From assembly GCF_004327355.1 (NCBI RefSeq), contig NZ_QJUM01000037.1, positions 1 through 56,100 of the forward strand: DNA of 56,100 bases. Direction: 5' to 3'. Below the pieces are notes generated by a model. The model made no database searches and was not told the origin of the DNA. It was given only the letters and a program-made list of their open reading frames with translations. Positions 33,349 to 41,945 of this stretch are shown in pieces; position 1 is the first letter of the stretch, and the number at the start of each line of letters is the position of its first letter. The stretch comes from Phytopseudomonas dryadis. GTDB taxonomy: Bacteria > Pseudomonadota > Gammaproteobacteria > Pseudomonadales > Pseudomonadaceae. A program made the translations under genes and the position numbers.

Positions 33349-34277
33349 GTCGCGGGCTCCGCTGTGAAGGGGTGAGTGGCGTGCCAGTGACGGGCGATGT
33401 CCACGCGGCGGGCACACCAGACCTTGTCGTGCCCCTGCACGTAGTCGAGGAAGCGGGCCAGGGCCGCGAGGCGCGCCGGGCGGCCGAGCAGGCGGCAGTG
33501 CATGCCGATGGAGAGCATCTTCGGCGCCCCCGCGACCCCCTCGGCGTAGAGCACGTCGAAGGCATCCTTGAGGTAGGCGAAGAAGTCGTCGCCGGTATTG
33601 AAGCCCTGCACCTGGGTGAAGCGCATGTCGTTGGTGTCCAGGGTGTAGGGGATGACCAGGTGGGGCTGCTCGGCAGTGCTGGCCGGGTCCCAGTAGGGCA
33701 GGTCGTCGTCGTAGCTGTCGCTGTCGTAGAGGAAGCCGCCTTCTTCCCTGACCAGGCGCCGGGTATTCGGGCCGGTACGGCCGGTGTACCAGCCCAGCGG
33801 GCGTTCGCCGGTGATCTCACTGAGGATGCGGATCGCCTCGTGCAGGTGTTCGCGCTCGCGCGCTTCGTCCATGTACTGGTAGTCGATCCAGCGGTAGCCG
33901 TGGCTGCAGATCTCATGGCCATCGGCGAGCATGCTCCTGATCACCTGCGGGTGGCGCTGGGCGGCCATGGCCACGGCGAACACAGTCAGCGGGATGGCGC
34001 GCTTGCGGAACAGCTCGAGCAGGCGCCAGACCCCGGCGCGGCTGCCATACTCGTAGAGCGATTCCATGCTCATGTTGCGCACGCCCGGGAGGGGCTGTGC
34101 GGCGACCATTTCCGAGAGGAAGGCTTCCGACTCGGCATCGCCATGCAGCACGTTGCGCTCGCCGCCTTCTTCGTAGTTGAGCACGAACGACAGGGCAATG
34201 CGTGCCTCGCCCGGCCAGTGCGGGTGCGGCGGGGTGTTGGCGTAACCGATCAGGTCGCGGGGGTATTCGGCGTTCAC
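33345..34277 (-). CDS. puuE: Allantoinase PuuE (polysaccharide deacetylase-like)
   Basis: Hydrolyses allantoin to allantoate, 310 residues. It belongs to the NodB-like group, not to the amidohydrolase allantoinases. Markers are DLIGYANTPPHPHWPGEARI, GDAESEAFLSEM, DGHEICSHGYRWIDYQYMD (metal site) and LGWYTGRTGPNTRRLV. It is the first gene of the minus-strand operon. The promoter at 34330-34360 overlaps two palindromes, one shared with the uraH and gntR promoters. Confidence 0.95.
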   Translation of the reverse strand: MNAEYPRDLIGYANTPPHPHWPGEARIALSFVLNYEEGGERNVLHGDAESEAFLSEMVAAQPLPGVRNMSMESLYEYGSRAGVWRLLELFRKRAIPLTVFAVAMAAQRHPQVIRSMLADGHEICSHGYRWIDYQYMDEAREREHLHEAIRILSEITGERPLGWYTGRTGPNTRRLVREEGGFLYDSDSYDDDLPYWDPASTAEQPHLVIPYTLDTNDMRFTQVQGFNTGDDFFAYLKDAFDVLYAEGVAGAPKMLSIGMHCRLLGRPARLAALARFLDYVQGHDKVWCARRVDIARHWHATHPFTAEPAT

Positions 34278-34332
34278 GGCGTCGTTCCTGTACAGACATG
34301 AAGTGGCAACGGCGAGGGCGGGGTGTCAATGA

Positions 34333-34342
34333 TTGTATACAA
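34333..34342. promoter_or_regulatory. GntR-type operator TTGTATACAA at the puuE promoter
   Basis: A perfect 10-bp palindrome, 55 bp before puuE. On the minus strand the TACAAT it contains could serve as the -10 box, with TTACAA at 34355-34360 as -35. Near-identical sites lie at 34512 (TTGTGTACAG) and 36375 (TTGTGTACAA). Confidence 0.65.
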
Positions 34343-34343
34343 A

Positions 34344-34359
34344 ACAATATGCATATTGT
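34344..34359. promoter_or_regulatory. 16-bp perfect palindrome beside the puuE operator
   Basis: ACAATATGCATATTGT is an unbroken 16-bp palindrome one base away from the TTGTATACAA site. It covers the putative -35 region of puuE. It may be a second operator, either for the same regulator (shared ACAA/TTGT ends) or for a different one. Confidence 0.5.
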
Positions 34360-34511
34360 AACCCGTATCTTGCGTCGTGCCTTGGGCCATTTCAAAGCAA
34401 AAACCTTGCCTGATTGGTCAGCTTTTATTGCTGAATGCTTTTTCTGGCGCCCACTGCAGGAAAAATGAACGGAGCGGTCGGCATTGCCTGAATGGTTGCC
34501 GAGGCGGGAAA

Positions 34512-34521
34512 TTGTGTACAG
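34512..34521 (+). promoter_or_regulatory. GntR-type operator at the uraH promoter
   Basis: TTGTGTACAG matches nine of ten bases of the site before gntR. The TACAGT it contains (34517-34522) could be the -10 box, with TTGCCG at 34496-34501 as -35 (15-bp spacing). It lies about 100 bp before the uraH ATG. Confidence 0.55.
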
Positions 34522-34618
34522 TTCTTGCTTCGCAGATAGCCAGCGTATCCGCTAGCGCTGGACGCATTGATCGCCGGTCACGCGAGCGTGGCCGGCCAGG
34601 CAGGGAGTGGTGAACAAG

Positions 34619-34972
34619 ATGGGTCGATTGACCACGCATATTCTGGATGCCGCCCACGGTTGTCCGGGCAGTGCCATTCGCGTCGAGCTGTACCGGATCG
34701 AAGGCGAGCAGCCGACGCTGCTCGGGCATCAGCTCAGCAACCAGGACGGCCGCTGCGACGCGCCTCTGCTGGAAGGGGAGGATTACCGCAGCGGCGTTTA
34801 CCAGTTGCATTTCCATGTCGGCGACTATTATCGGGCGCGCCAGGTGGCGCTGGCGGAGCCGGCCTTTCTCGACGTGGTGGTGCTGCGCTTCGCCATCGAC
34901 GCGGCGCAGGCCCACTATCACGTGCCGCTGCTGGTGTCGCCGTACAGCTATTCCACCTATCGCGGCAGTTGA
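34619..34972 (+). CDS. uraH: 5-hydroxyisourate hydrolase UraH
   Basis: Hydrolyses the PuuD product 5-hydroxyisourate to OHCU, 117 residues, a transthyretin-like fold. The N-terminal LTTHILDAAHGCPGSAIRVE and C-terminal YRGS are the family signatures, and the HVPLLVSPYSYSTYRGS segment includes the catalytic His. The ATG at 34619 is chosen because CAGGGAG lies 11 bases upstream; two GTG codons at 34607-34612 are in frame but overlap that ribosome-binding site. It is divergent from the puuE operon across a 341-bp regulatory gap. Confidence 0.94.
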   Translation: MGRLTTHILDAAHGCPGSAIRVELYRIEGEQPTLLGHQLSNQDGRCDAPLLEGEDYRSGVYQLHFHVGDYYRARQVALAEPAFLDVVVLRFAIDAAQAHYHVPLLVSPYSYSTYRGS

Positions 34973-35033
34973 ACGCCTGGGGTGAAAGCTCTATCTCGGC
35001 ACAATGACCATCGCCCCGGGGAACTGTTCATTC

Positions 35034-35532
35034 TGTGGGAGCCGCGCCCCCGCGGCGAATGGTGGTTGCGACGCGGATTCGGCCGAATGGCCACGATCAC
35101 ATCGCCCCGAGGTCGGGGCTCCTACCTGGGCGGTGGTCCGCCGCGTTCCTGTGGGAGCCGCGCCCCCGCGGCGAAGGGTGGTTGCGACGCGGATTCGGCC
35201 GAATGGCCACGATCGCATCGCCCCGAGGTCGGGGCTCCTACCTGGGCGGTGGTCCGCCGCGTTCCTGTGGGAGCCGCGCCCCCGCAGCGAATGGTGGTTG
35301 CGACGCGGATTCCGCCGAATGGCCATGATCGCATCGCCCCGAGGTCGGGGCTCCTACCTGAGCGGTGGTCCGCCGCGTTCCTGTGGGAGCCGCGCCCCCG
35401 CGGCGAAGGGTGGTTGCGACGCGGATTCGGCCGAATGGCCACGATCGCATCGCCCCGGGGGCGGGGCTCCTACACGGGGCCGTTCATTCTGTGGGAGCCG
35501 CCGCCCCCACGGCGATCGAGGGTCGCGACGCG
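35034..35532. repeat. Tandem BIME array, 116-bp unit, about 4.4 copies
   Basis: Units start with TGTGGGAGCCGCGCCCCCG at 35034, 35150, 35266 and 35382; spacing is exactly 116, 116 and 116 bp. A shorter last step leads to a partial unit at 35490. Each unit contains an inverted REP pair: GTGGGAGCCGCG at the left and CGAGGTCGGGGCTCCTAC further on, with GGTTGCGACGCGGATTC and GGCCGAATGGCC between. Units differ by a few substitutions. The array fills most of the 614-bp gap between uraH and the LysE-type gene. Confidence 0.9.
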
Positions 35533-35586
35533 GCCTGGCGTGACAACGTATCTTTCATCATCCGGGGCGGCCAGCGCTCATGACCG

Positions 35587-36213
35587 TTAGCGGCTCAACA
35601 GCGAGGCGCCGCCGGCAGCGCCGAAAAGCGCGGCGCTGACCCGGTTGAACCATACCTGCCCCTTGCCCGAGCGCAGGTAGCGCGCGGCGCCATGGGCACC
35701 GAGGGCGTAGAACAGCTTGCAGGCCAGGTCGAGCACGGCCCAGGTGGCGATCATCACCAGCAGTTGCTGGAGCATCGGCTGCTGGGCGCTGATGAACTGC
35801 GGTAGAAAGGCGGCGAAGAACAGGATGTCCTTGGGGTTGCTGGCGCCCAGGCCGAAGGCCTTCCAGAACATGCCGCTGGCGCTCGGATCGCTGACCAGGG
35901 GCTCGCCGCTGGCCGGGCGGGCGGCCTGGCGCGAGGCTTGCCAGCTTTGCCAGGCGAGGTAGAACAGGTACAGGGCGCCGACCAGCTTGAGCAGGCTGAA
36001 CACCTGCTCGGAGGCCAGCAGCAGGGCGCCGAGGCCCAAGGCCGAGGCGCTCAGCAGGCAGAGCGAGGCCGACACGCCGCCGAGAAAGGCGGGCGCCGAG
36101 CGGCGCAGGCCGTAATTGAGGCTATTGCTGACCATCAGCAGGGACAAGGGGCCGGGGATGAGAATCACGACCAGCGCCGCAGCGCTGAACAGCAACCAGG
36201 TTTCCAGGCTCAT
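35587..36213 (-). CDS. LysE/RhtB family amino-acid exporter
   Basis: Membrane exporter of 208 residues with about six hydrophobic segments. The RhtB marks are LVVILIPGPLSLLMVSNSLN at the N-terminus and FGLGASNPKDILFFAAFLPQ in the middle. The ATG at 36213 is preferred over one seven codons upstream because MSLETWLLFSAAALV gives the usual first helix. It is divergent from gntR. Exporters of this family remove excess amino acids or their analogues; no substrate can be read here, and a role in purine metabolism is not supported beyond proximity. Confidence 0.88.
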   Translation of the reverse strand: MSLETWLLFSAAALVVILIPGPLSLLMVSNSLNYGLRRSAPAFLGGVSASLCLLSASALGLGALLLASEQVFSLLKLVGALYLFYLAWQSWQASRQAARPASGEPLVSDPSASGMFWKAFGLGASNPKDILFFAAFLPQFISAQQPMLQQLLVMIATWAVLDLACKLFYALGAHGAARYLRSGKGQVWFNRVSAALFGAAGGASLLSR

Positions 36214-36374
36214 CGAGCGACTCCGAAGGGACACGGCCCCGTTGCGTCGGGGCCAACGCGGCGCACCTTACAACAGCGGCGAAGGGGCGGACAGGTACAG
36301 TCAGCGGGCACTTTCCTGCACCGATTGCGTGCGCAGAACGTCGATTTGCGCGGAAAGCGTGCGCGAGAGGCTGA

Positions 36375-36384
36375 TTGTGTACAA
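36375..36384 (+). promoter_or_regulatory. GntR-type operator at the gntR promoter
   Basis: TTGTGTACAA, 66 bp before the gntR ATG. TACAAT at 36380-36385 may be the -10 box. The site matches those before puuE and uraH, consistent with autoregulation. Confidence 0.6.
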
Positions 36385-36450
36385 TCGTGGCGTCCGTGAC
36401 GGACGGAGGCGTCGAAGACGCTCCGACGAATTTTCCCGAGGCGAGGCGGT

Positions 36451-37176
36451 ATGAGCGAAGCAAACACTGCAACAGCACAACCTGGCGCCAGTGCCCGCGG
36501 TGGCAACCAGGATGAAGGAGTCTACGCGCATATCTTCGATGCCATTCTCGAACAGCGCCTGGCTCCCGGTACGCGTTTGAGCGAGGAGGCGCTCGGCGAG
36601 ATATTCGGCGTCAGCCGCACCACCATCCGCCGTGCATTGTCGCGCCTGGCCCATGAGGGCGTGGTGCTGTTGCGGCCCAACCGCGGCGCGGTGGTGGCCA
36701 GCCCCGGCATAGACGAAGCCCGCCAGGTCTTCCATGCGCGGCGCCTGGTCGAGCGGGCCATCACCGAGCTGGCGGTGGCGCATGCCAGTGCCGAGGAACT
36801 GGCCGGGCTACGGCAGATGGTGGCCGATGAGCGCAGCAGTTTCGCCCGCGGCGACAGGGGCACCGGTATACGCCTGTCCGGCGAGTTCCACCTGAGGCTG
36901 GCCGAGGCGGCGAAGAATGCGCCGCTGGTCAGTTTCCAGCGCAGCCTGGTGTCGCAGACCTCGCTGATCATCGCCCAATACGAAAGCGGCCAGCGCAACC
37001 ACTGTTCCTTCGACGAGCACAACGCCCTGCTCGATGCGCTCGAGGCGCGCAATGCCACCCTGGCGGTGAGCCTGATGATGCAGCACATGGACCATATCGA
37101 CAGCAAGCTGGACTTCGATCAGGACAATGGCCGCGACGATCTGAAAGCGGTCTTTTCGCACCTCGTGAGCCGCTGA
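36451..37176 (+). CDS. GntR family regulator (FCD type) of the purine block
   Basis: Regulator of 241 residues. The winged HTH contains GTRLSEEALGEIFGVSRTTI and RRALSRLAHEGVVLLRPNRG (about 35-85). The FCD effector domain follows, with ELAVAHASAEELAGLRQMV and FDEHNALLDALEARNATLAV and metal-binding His-rich helices (HMDHID). It holds the same position between uraH and guaD as PA1520 in PAO1. FadR-type GntR proteins bind short palindromes such as TTGT-N2-ACAA, and three of these occur at this gene, puuE and uraH. It is the most likely local controller of purine degradation; the effector is unknown. Confidence 0.9.
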   Translation: MSEANTATAQPGASARGGNQDEGVYAHIFDAILEQRLAPGTRLSEEALGEIFGVSRTTIRRALSRLAHEGVVLLRPNRGAVVASPGIDEARQVFHARRLVERAITELAVAHASAEELAGLRQMVADERSSFARGDRGTGIRLSGEFHLRLAEAAKNAPLVSFQRSLVSQTSLIIAQYESGQRNHCSFDEHNALLDALEARNATLAVSLMMQHMDHIDSKLDFDQDNGRDDLKAVFSHLVSR

Positions 37177-37233
37177 CAGGGCCCGCTCATCCGCCCAGGC
37201 CTGTCAGCCTTTGAATGCACGCCCGGTACGCGC

Positions 37234-38541
37234 TCAGCCGTCGCGCCGGTGCACGCTGCGCCCGGCGGCGAAGGTTTCCTTGACCACGCGGTCGTCGCCC
37301 AGGGTGATCAGGGCGAACAGCCGTTCCGCCAGGCTGGCGCTCTGCTGCAGGCGATAGCGGATCAGCGGGGTGGCCTGGTAGTCGAGGACGACGAAGTCCG
37401 CTTCCTTGCCGGGGGCGAAGTTGCCGATGCGTTCGTCCAGGTACAGGGCCTGGGCGCTGCCCAGGGTGGCCAGGTACAGCGACTTGAACGGGTCGAGTTT
37501 CTGCCCCTGCAACTGCATGATCTTGTACGCCTCGCTCAGCGAGCGCAGTTGCGAAAAGCTGGTGCCGGCGCCGACGTCGGTGCCCAGGCCCACGCGCACA
37601 CCGTGGCGTTCCATGGCGCGCAGGTCGAACAGGCCGCTGCCGAGGAACAGGTTGGAGGTCGGGCAGAACGCCACCGCCGAGCCGGTTTCCGCCAGGCGCC
37701 GACATTGCGCATCGCACAGGTGCACGGCGTGGGCGAACACCGAGCGTGGGCCGGTCAGCCGGTGCTGGTGGTAGACATCCAGGTAGTCGCTGCTCTCGGG
37801 GAACAGCGCCTTGACCCACTCGATTTCCTGGCGGTTCTCCGACAGGTGGGTGTGCAGGTACAGCTCGGGGTACTCGCGCAGCAACTGCCCGGCCATGGCC
37901 AGTTGCGCCGGCGTGCTGGTCGGGGCGAAGCGTGGCGTCACCGCGTAATGCAGGCGGCCCTTGCCGTGCCAGCGTTCGATCAGTTCGCGGCTGTCGGCAT
38001 AGCCGGACTCGACCGTGTCGGTCAGGGCCTCGGGCGCGTTGCGATCCATCAGCACCTTGCCGGCGATCATGCGCAGGTTCAGGGCTTCGGCGGCCTCGAA
38101 GAAGGCGTCCACCGACTGCTTGTGCACGCTGGCGAACACCAGCGCGGTGGTGGTGCCGTTGCGCAGCAGCTCCTTGAGGAAGATAGCCGCCACTTCGCTG
38201 GCGTGGGCCTTGTCGGCGAAGCGCATTTCCGTGGGGAAGGTGTAGGTGTTCAGCCAGTCGAGCAGTTGTTCGCCATAGGCGCCGATCATGCCGGTCTGCG
38301 GGTAGTGGATGTGGCTGTCGATGAAGCCCGGGGTGATCAGCGCGTCGGGGTACTCGGTGAGCGCCACGCCCTGCAGTTGTGGCAGCAGTTCGGCGGCGTG
38401 GCCGAGCTGGCGCACATGGCCGTCTTCCACCAGCAGGATGCCATCTTCGAAATAGGCATAGGACGCCTCGCTGCCGACCACGGCGGGATCGGCGAGGCTG
38501 TGCAGGATGGCGGCGCGGTAGGCATGGCGGTGGTTGGGCAT
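37234..38541 (-). CDS. guaD: Guanine deaminase
   Basis: Zinc amidohydrolase converting guanine to xanthine and ammonia, 435 residues. The metal-binding motif is DSHIHYPQTGMIGAYGEQLL. Further marks are HTHLSENRQEIEWVK, FAHAVHLCDAQCRRLAETGS and VGLGTDVGAGTSFSQLRSLS with the catalytic Asp. It lies 144 bp after xdhC on the same strand. The gap holds no obvious operator, so it may be transcribed with xdhABC. Confidence 0.95.
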   Translation of the reverse strand: MPNHRHAYRAAILHSLADPAVVGSEASYAYFEDGILLVEDGHVRQLGHAAELLPQLQGVALTEYPDALITPGFIDSHIHYPQTGMIGAYGEQLLDWLNTYTFPTEMRFADKAHASEVAAIFLKELLRNGTTTALVFASVHKQSVDAFFEAAEALNLRMIAGKVLMDRNAPEALTDTVESGYADSRELIERWHGKGRLHYAVTPRFAPTSTPAQLAMAGQLLREYPELYLHTHLSENRQEIEWVKALFPESSDYLDVYHQHRLTGPRSVFAHAVHLCDAQCRRLAETGSAVAFCPTSNLFLGSGLFDLRAMERHGVRVGLGTDVGAGTSFSQLRSLSEAYKIMQLQGQKLDPFKSLYLATLGSAQALYLDERIGNFAPGKEADFVVLDYQATPLIRYRLQQSASLAERLFALITLGDDRVVKETFAAGRSVHRRDG

Positions 38542-38685
38542 GGAATCCTCGTGTGACGGTAGAGGGTATTTACAAAAGTAGTGGGAAGGTCAGGCAAGGC
38601 GAAATCAGGCGAAAAAGCGCAGTGCACGTGATTTTTGCCTGCTTGCAACGCAGCATGGCCGAGCGCAGTAATGGGGAGATACTTC

Positions 38686-39558
38686 TCAGCTGTGGGCGCG
38701 CCGCGAAGCGGGCAGCAGACGGCTGATGCCGTCGTGCTGGGCCTGCCGTTCGGCGAAGGTGGCATTGTAGGTGGCGATCACTTCGCCGGCGATGGACACG
38801 GCGATTTCCAGCGGCAGCTTGCCCTTGACCTGGGGCAGGCCCAGGGGGCAGCGCATGCGCGCCAGGCTGTCGGCGGCGACGCCGCGTTCACGCAGGCGGT
38901 GCTCGAACTTCATGCGCTTGGTCTTCGAGCCGATCAGGCCGAAGTAGGCGAAATCGTCCCGCGCCAGGATCGCCGCGCTCAGGGCCAGATCCAGGGCGTG
39001 ATCGTGGGTCATGACGATGTAGTAACTGCCGGCGGGCAACCGCTCGACTTCCTCGACCAGGTCGTCGTTGACGATGCGCTCGATGCGCGGGTCCAGGTGC
39101 GTGGGAAATTCGTCGGCGCGGGCGTCGATCCAGCTGACCCGGCACGGCAGGCCGGCCAGCAGCGGTACCAGGGCGCGGCCCACGTGGCCGGCGCCGAACA
39201 CGGCGATGCGCGCCTGCGGGCGGCCCATGGGCTCGAACAGCAGCAGGGTGGCGCCGCCGCAGCACTGGCCGAGGCTGGCGCCGAGGCTGAAGCGCTCCAG
39301 GCGGGTCTCCCGGGTCTGGCTGGCGAGCATCTCCCGGGCGATCTGCATGGCCTTGAATTCCAGGTGGCCGCCACCGATGGTGTCGGCGCACTGCTCGGCG
39401 CTGACCACCATCTTCGAACCGGCATTGCGCGGCGTCGAGCCGCGCTCCTCGATGATGGTCACCAGCACGCAGGGGCGGCCCAGGCGTTGCCACTCGCCCA
39501 GGGCGCTCAGCCAGTCGTGGCTGGCGCCGTGGCCTTGCAGCGGGTCGTCGTGGCTCAT
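38686..39558 (-). CDS. xdhC: Xanthine dehydrogenase accessory protein XdhC
   Basis: Chaperone that binds molybdenum cofactor, supports its sulfuration and inserts it into XdhB, 290 residues. The N-terminal XdhC/CoxI motif is ERGSTPRNAGSKMVV with TIGGGHLEFKAM. A Rossmann domain begins IAVFGAGHVGRALVPLLAG, and GLIGSKTKRMKFEHRL is conserved. The start at 39558 overlaps the xdhB stop (ATGA). The frame is open upstream inside xdhB without support. Confidence 0.95.
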   Translation of the reverse strand: MSHDDPLQGHGASHDWLSALGEWQRLGRPCVLVTIIEERGSTPRNAGSKMVVSAEQCADTIGGGHLEFKAMQIAREMLASQTRETRLERFSLGASLGQCCGGATLLLFEPMGRPQARIAVFGAGHVGRALVPLLAGLPCRVSWIDARADEFPTHLDPRIERIVNDDLVEEVERLPAGSYYIVMTHDHALDLALSAAILARDDFAYFGLIGSKTKRMKFEHRLRERGVAADSLARMRCPLGLPQVKGKLPLEIAVSIAGEVIATYNATFAERQAQHDGISRLLPASRRAHS

Positions 39559-41945
39559 GCCGGTTCCTCCCGTGTGCTGATCTCCGGCGCTGGCTGCTGC
39601 CGGGCCGCTTTCATCTGTTGCACGCCCCACAGCACCCGTTCCGGGGTCGCCGGTGCGTCGATCCGCGGTTGCAGGCGGTAGTCGGCCAGGCTCGCCACGG
39701 CATCCTTGAGCGCGCACCACACGGCGATGCCGAGCATGAACGGCGGCTCCCCCACGGCCTTGGAGTGGAAGACCGTGTCCTCGGGGTTCTTGCGGTTCTC
39801 CACCAGCTTCACCCGCAGGTCGGCCGGCACGTCGGCCACGGTCGGGATCTTGTAGCTGGCCGGGCCGTTGCTCAGCAGCCTGCCCTGGTCGTTCCACACC
39901 AGTTCTTCGCAGGTGAGCCAGCCCATGCCCTGGACGAAGGCGCCTTCCACCTGGCCGATATCGATGGCCGGGTTCAGCGAGGCGCCGACGTCATGCAGGA
40001 TGTCGGCGCGCAGCAGGCGGTATTCGCCGGTCAGGGTGTCGACCAGCACCTCGGCGCAGGCGGCGCCATAGGCGAAGTAGTAGAACGGCCGGCCGTTGGC
40101 CTTGTCGCGGTCATAGTGGATCTTCGGTGTGCGGTAGAAGCCGGTGGAGGACAGCGACACCTGGTTGAAATGGGCCTTCTGCGCCACGGCCTCGAACGTC
40201 AGGCAATGCTCGCCGGCGCGCACCAGGCCGTTGCGGAACTCGATCTCGCTGTGTGCCACGCCGTACTCGCCGGCGAGCATGGCGACCAGCCGCTGCTTGA
40301 TGATCTCGGCGGCGTTCCTGGCCGCCATGCCGTTCAGGTCGGTGCCGCTGGAGGCCGCGGTGGGCGAGGTGTTGGGCACCTTGTCGGTGTTGGTGGCGGT
40401 GATCTGGATGCGGGCGATATCGACCTGGAACACTTCGGCGACCACCTGGGCGACCTTGGTGTTGAGGCCCTGGCCCATCTCGGTGCCGCCGTGGTTGAGG
40501 TGGATGCTGCCGTCGGTGTAGATGTGGATCAGCGCGCCGGCCTGGTTGAGGAAACTGGCGGTGAAGCTGATGCCGAACTTCACCGGGGTCAGGGCCAGGC
40601 CCTTTTTCAGGAGCGGGCTGCCGGCATTGAAGCGGCGGATGGCCTCGCGGCGCTGTGCGTAGGTGCTGCTGGCTTCCAGTTCGGCGGTCATTTCCTGCAG
40701 CAGGTTGTGCTCCACCGTCTGCCCGTAGTGGGTCAGGTTGCGTGTGTGCTTGCCGTAGTAATTGCGCTTGCGCACGGCCAGCGGGTCTGTGCCCAGGTGG
40801 CGGGCGATGACGTCCATGATCTCCTCGATGGCGAGCATGCCCTGGGGGCCGCCGAAGCCGCGAAAGGCGGTGTTGGAGGCGATGTTGGTCTTGCAGCGGT
40901 GGCCATTGATGGTGGCGTTGCCGAGAAAGTAGGCGTTGTCGGCATGGAACATGGCGCGGTCGACGATGGAACCGGACAGGTCCGGGGAGTAGCCGCAGTT
41001 GCCGGCCAGCTCCAGTTGCAGGCCGTGGAGCCGGCCGCTGGCGTCGAAGCCGACGTCGTACTCGACGTAGAACGGATGGCGTTTGCCGGTCATCAGCATG
41101 TCGTCGAGGCGGGGCAGGCGCATCTTGGTCGGCCGACCCGTCAGGTGCGCGATCACCGCGCACAGGCAGGCCGGGCCGGCGGCCTGGGTCTCCTTGCCGC
41201 CGAAACCACCGCCCATGCGGCGCATGTCGATCACCACCTTGTGCATGGCGATGCCGAGCACCTCGGCCACCAGCTTCTGCACTTCGCTGGGGTTCTGCGT
41301 CGAGCAATGGACCAGCATGGCGCCGTCTTCGCCGGGCATCACCGAAGACACCTGGGTCTCCAGGTAGAAGTGCTCCTGGCCGCCGATATGCAGGCTGCCC
41401 TGCAGGCGATGCGGCGCGCTGGCCAGGGCCGCGTCGGCGTCGCCGATGCGCTGCTGGTGGCTGTCGAGGACGAAGTGGCGCTTGCCCAGGGCTTCGACCA
41501 CGTCCAGCAGCGGCGGCAGCTCCTCGTACTCGATGAGCGCCGCCATGGCGCCCTTGCGCGCGTTGTCCAGGCTGTCGGCGGCCACCGCGAGGACGACCTG
41601 GCCGACATACTCGACCTTGCCGTCGGCGAGCAACGGATCGCCGGCCAGCACCGGGCCGATATCCAGTTGCCCGGGCACATCGACGCTGGTGATGACGCGG
41701 GCCACCCCGGGCACGGCGTAGCAGGGCGCGGTGTCGATGCCGAGGATGCGCGCGTGGGCGCGGTCGCTCAGGCGGGCGTAGACGTGCAACTGGTTGGGAA
41801 ACTCCAGGCGATCGTCGACGTACAGCGCCTCGCCGGACACGTGCTTGTCGGCGCTTTCGTGCTTGACGCTCCTGCCCACGCCGGTGCTGATGTCGTGGCG
41901 CAGGCGCTGGGCCAGTTCGGCCTGGCTCGCCGAGGGCTTATGCAT
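39555..41945 (-). CDS. xdhB: Xanthine dehydrogenase, molybdopterin-binding subunit
   Basis: Catalytic subunit oxidising hypoxanthine and xanthine to urate, 796 residues. The N-terminal aldehyde-oxidase hammerhead contains LDIGPVLAGDPLLADGKVEY. Molybdopterin-domain marks are GGGFGGKETQAAGPACLCAV, RGFGGPQGMLAIEE and MGQGLNTKVAQVVAEVF, and the catalytic Glu lies in VGEPPFMLGIAV near the C-terminus. It overlaps xdhA by 8 bp and xdhC by 4 bp. Confidence 0.96.
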   Translation of the reverse strand: MHKPSASQAELAQRLRHDISTGVGRSVKHESADKHVSGEALYVDDRLEFPNQLHVYARLSDRAHARILGIDTAPCYAVPGVARVITSVDVPGQLDIGPVLAGDPLLADGKVEYVGQVVLAVAADSLDNARKGAMAALIEYEELPPLLDVVEALGKRHFVLDSHQQRIGDADAALASAPHRLQGSLHIGGQEHFYLETQVSSVMPGEDGAMLVHCSTQNPSEVQKLVAEVLGIAMHKVVIDMRRMGGGFGGKETQAAGPACLCAVIAHLTGRPTKMRLPRLDDMLMTGKRHPFYVEYDVGFDASGRLHGLQLELAGNCGYSPDLSGSIVDRAMFHADNAYFLGNATINGHRCKTNIASNTAFRGFGGPQGMLAIEEIMDVIARHLGTDPLAVRKRNYYGKHTRNLTHYGQTVEHNLLQEMTAELEASSTYAQRREAIRRFNAGSPLLKKGLALTPVKFGISFTASFLNQAGALIHIYTDGSIHLNHGGTEMGQGLNTKVAQVVAEVFQVDIARIQITATNTDKVPNTSPTAASSGTDLNGMAARNAAEIIKQRLVAMLAGEYGVAHSEIEFRNGLVRAGEHCLTFEAVAQKAHFNQVSLSSTGFYRTPKIHYDRDKANGRPFYYFAYGAACAEVLVDTLTGEYRLLRADILHDVGASLNPAIDIGQVEGAFVQGMGWLTCEELVWNDQGRLLSNGPASYKIPTVADVPADLRVKLVENRKNPEDTVFHSKAVGEPPFMLGIAVWCALKDAVASLADYRLQPRIDAPATPERVLWGVQQMKAARQQPAPEISTREEPA

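Noticed and set aside
35034..35532. CRISPR-like array
   Set aside because: Units are 116 bp, are repeated along their whole length and carry REP ends. There are no unique spacers and no cas genes.
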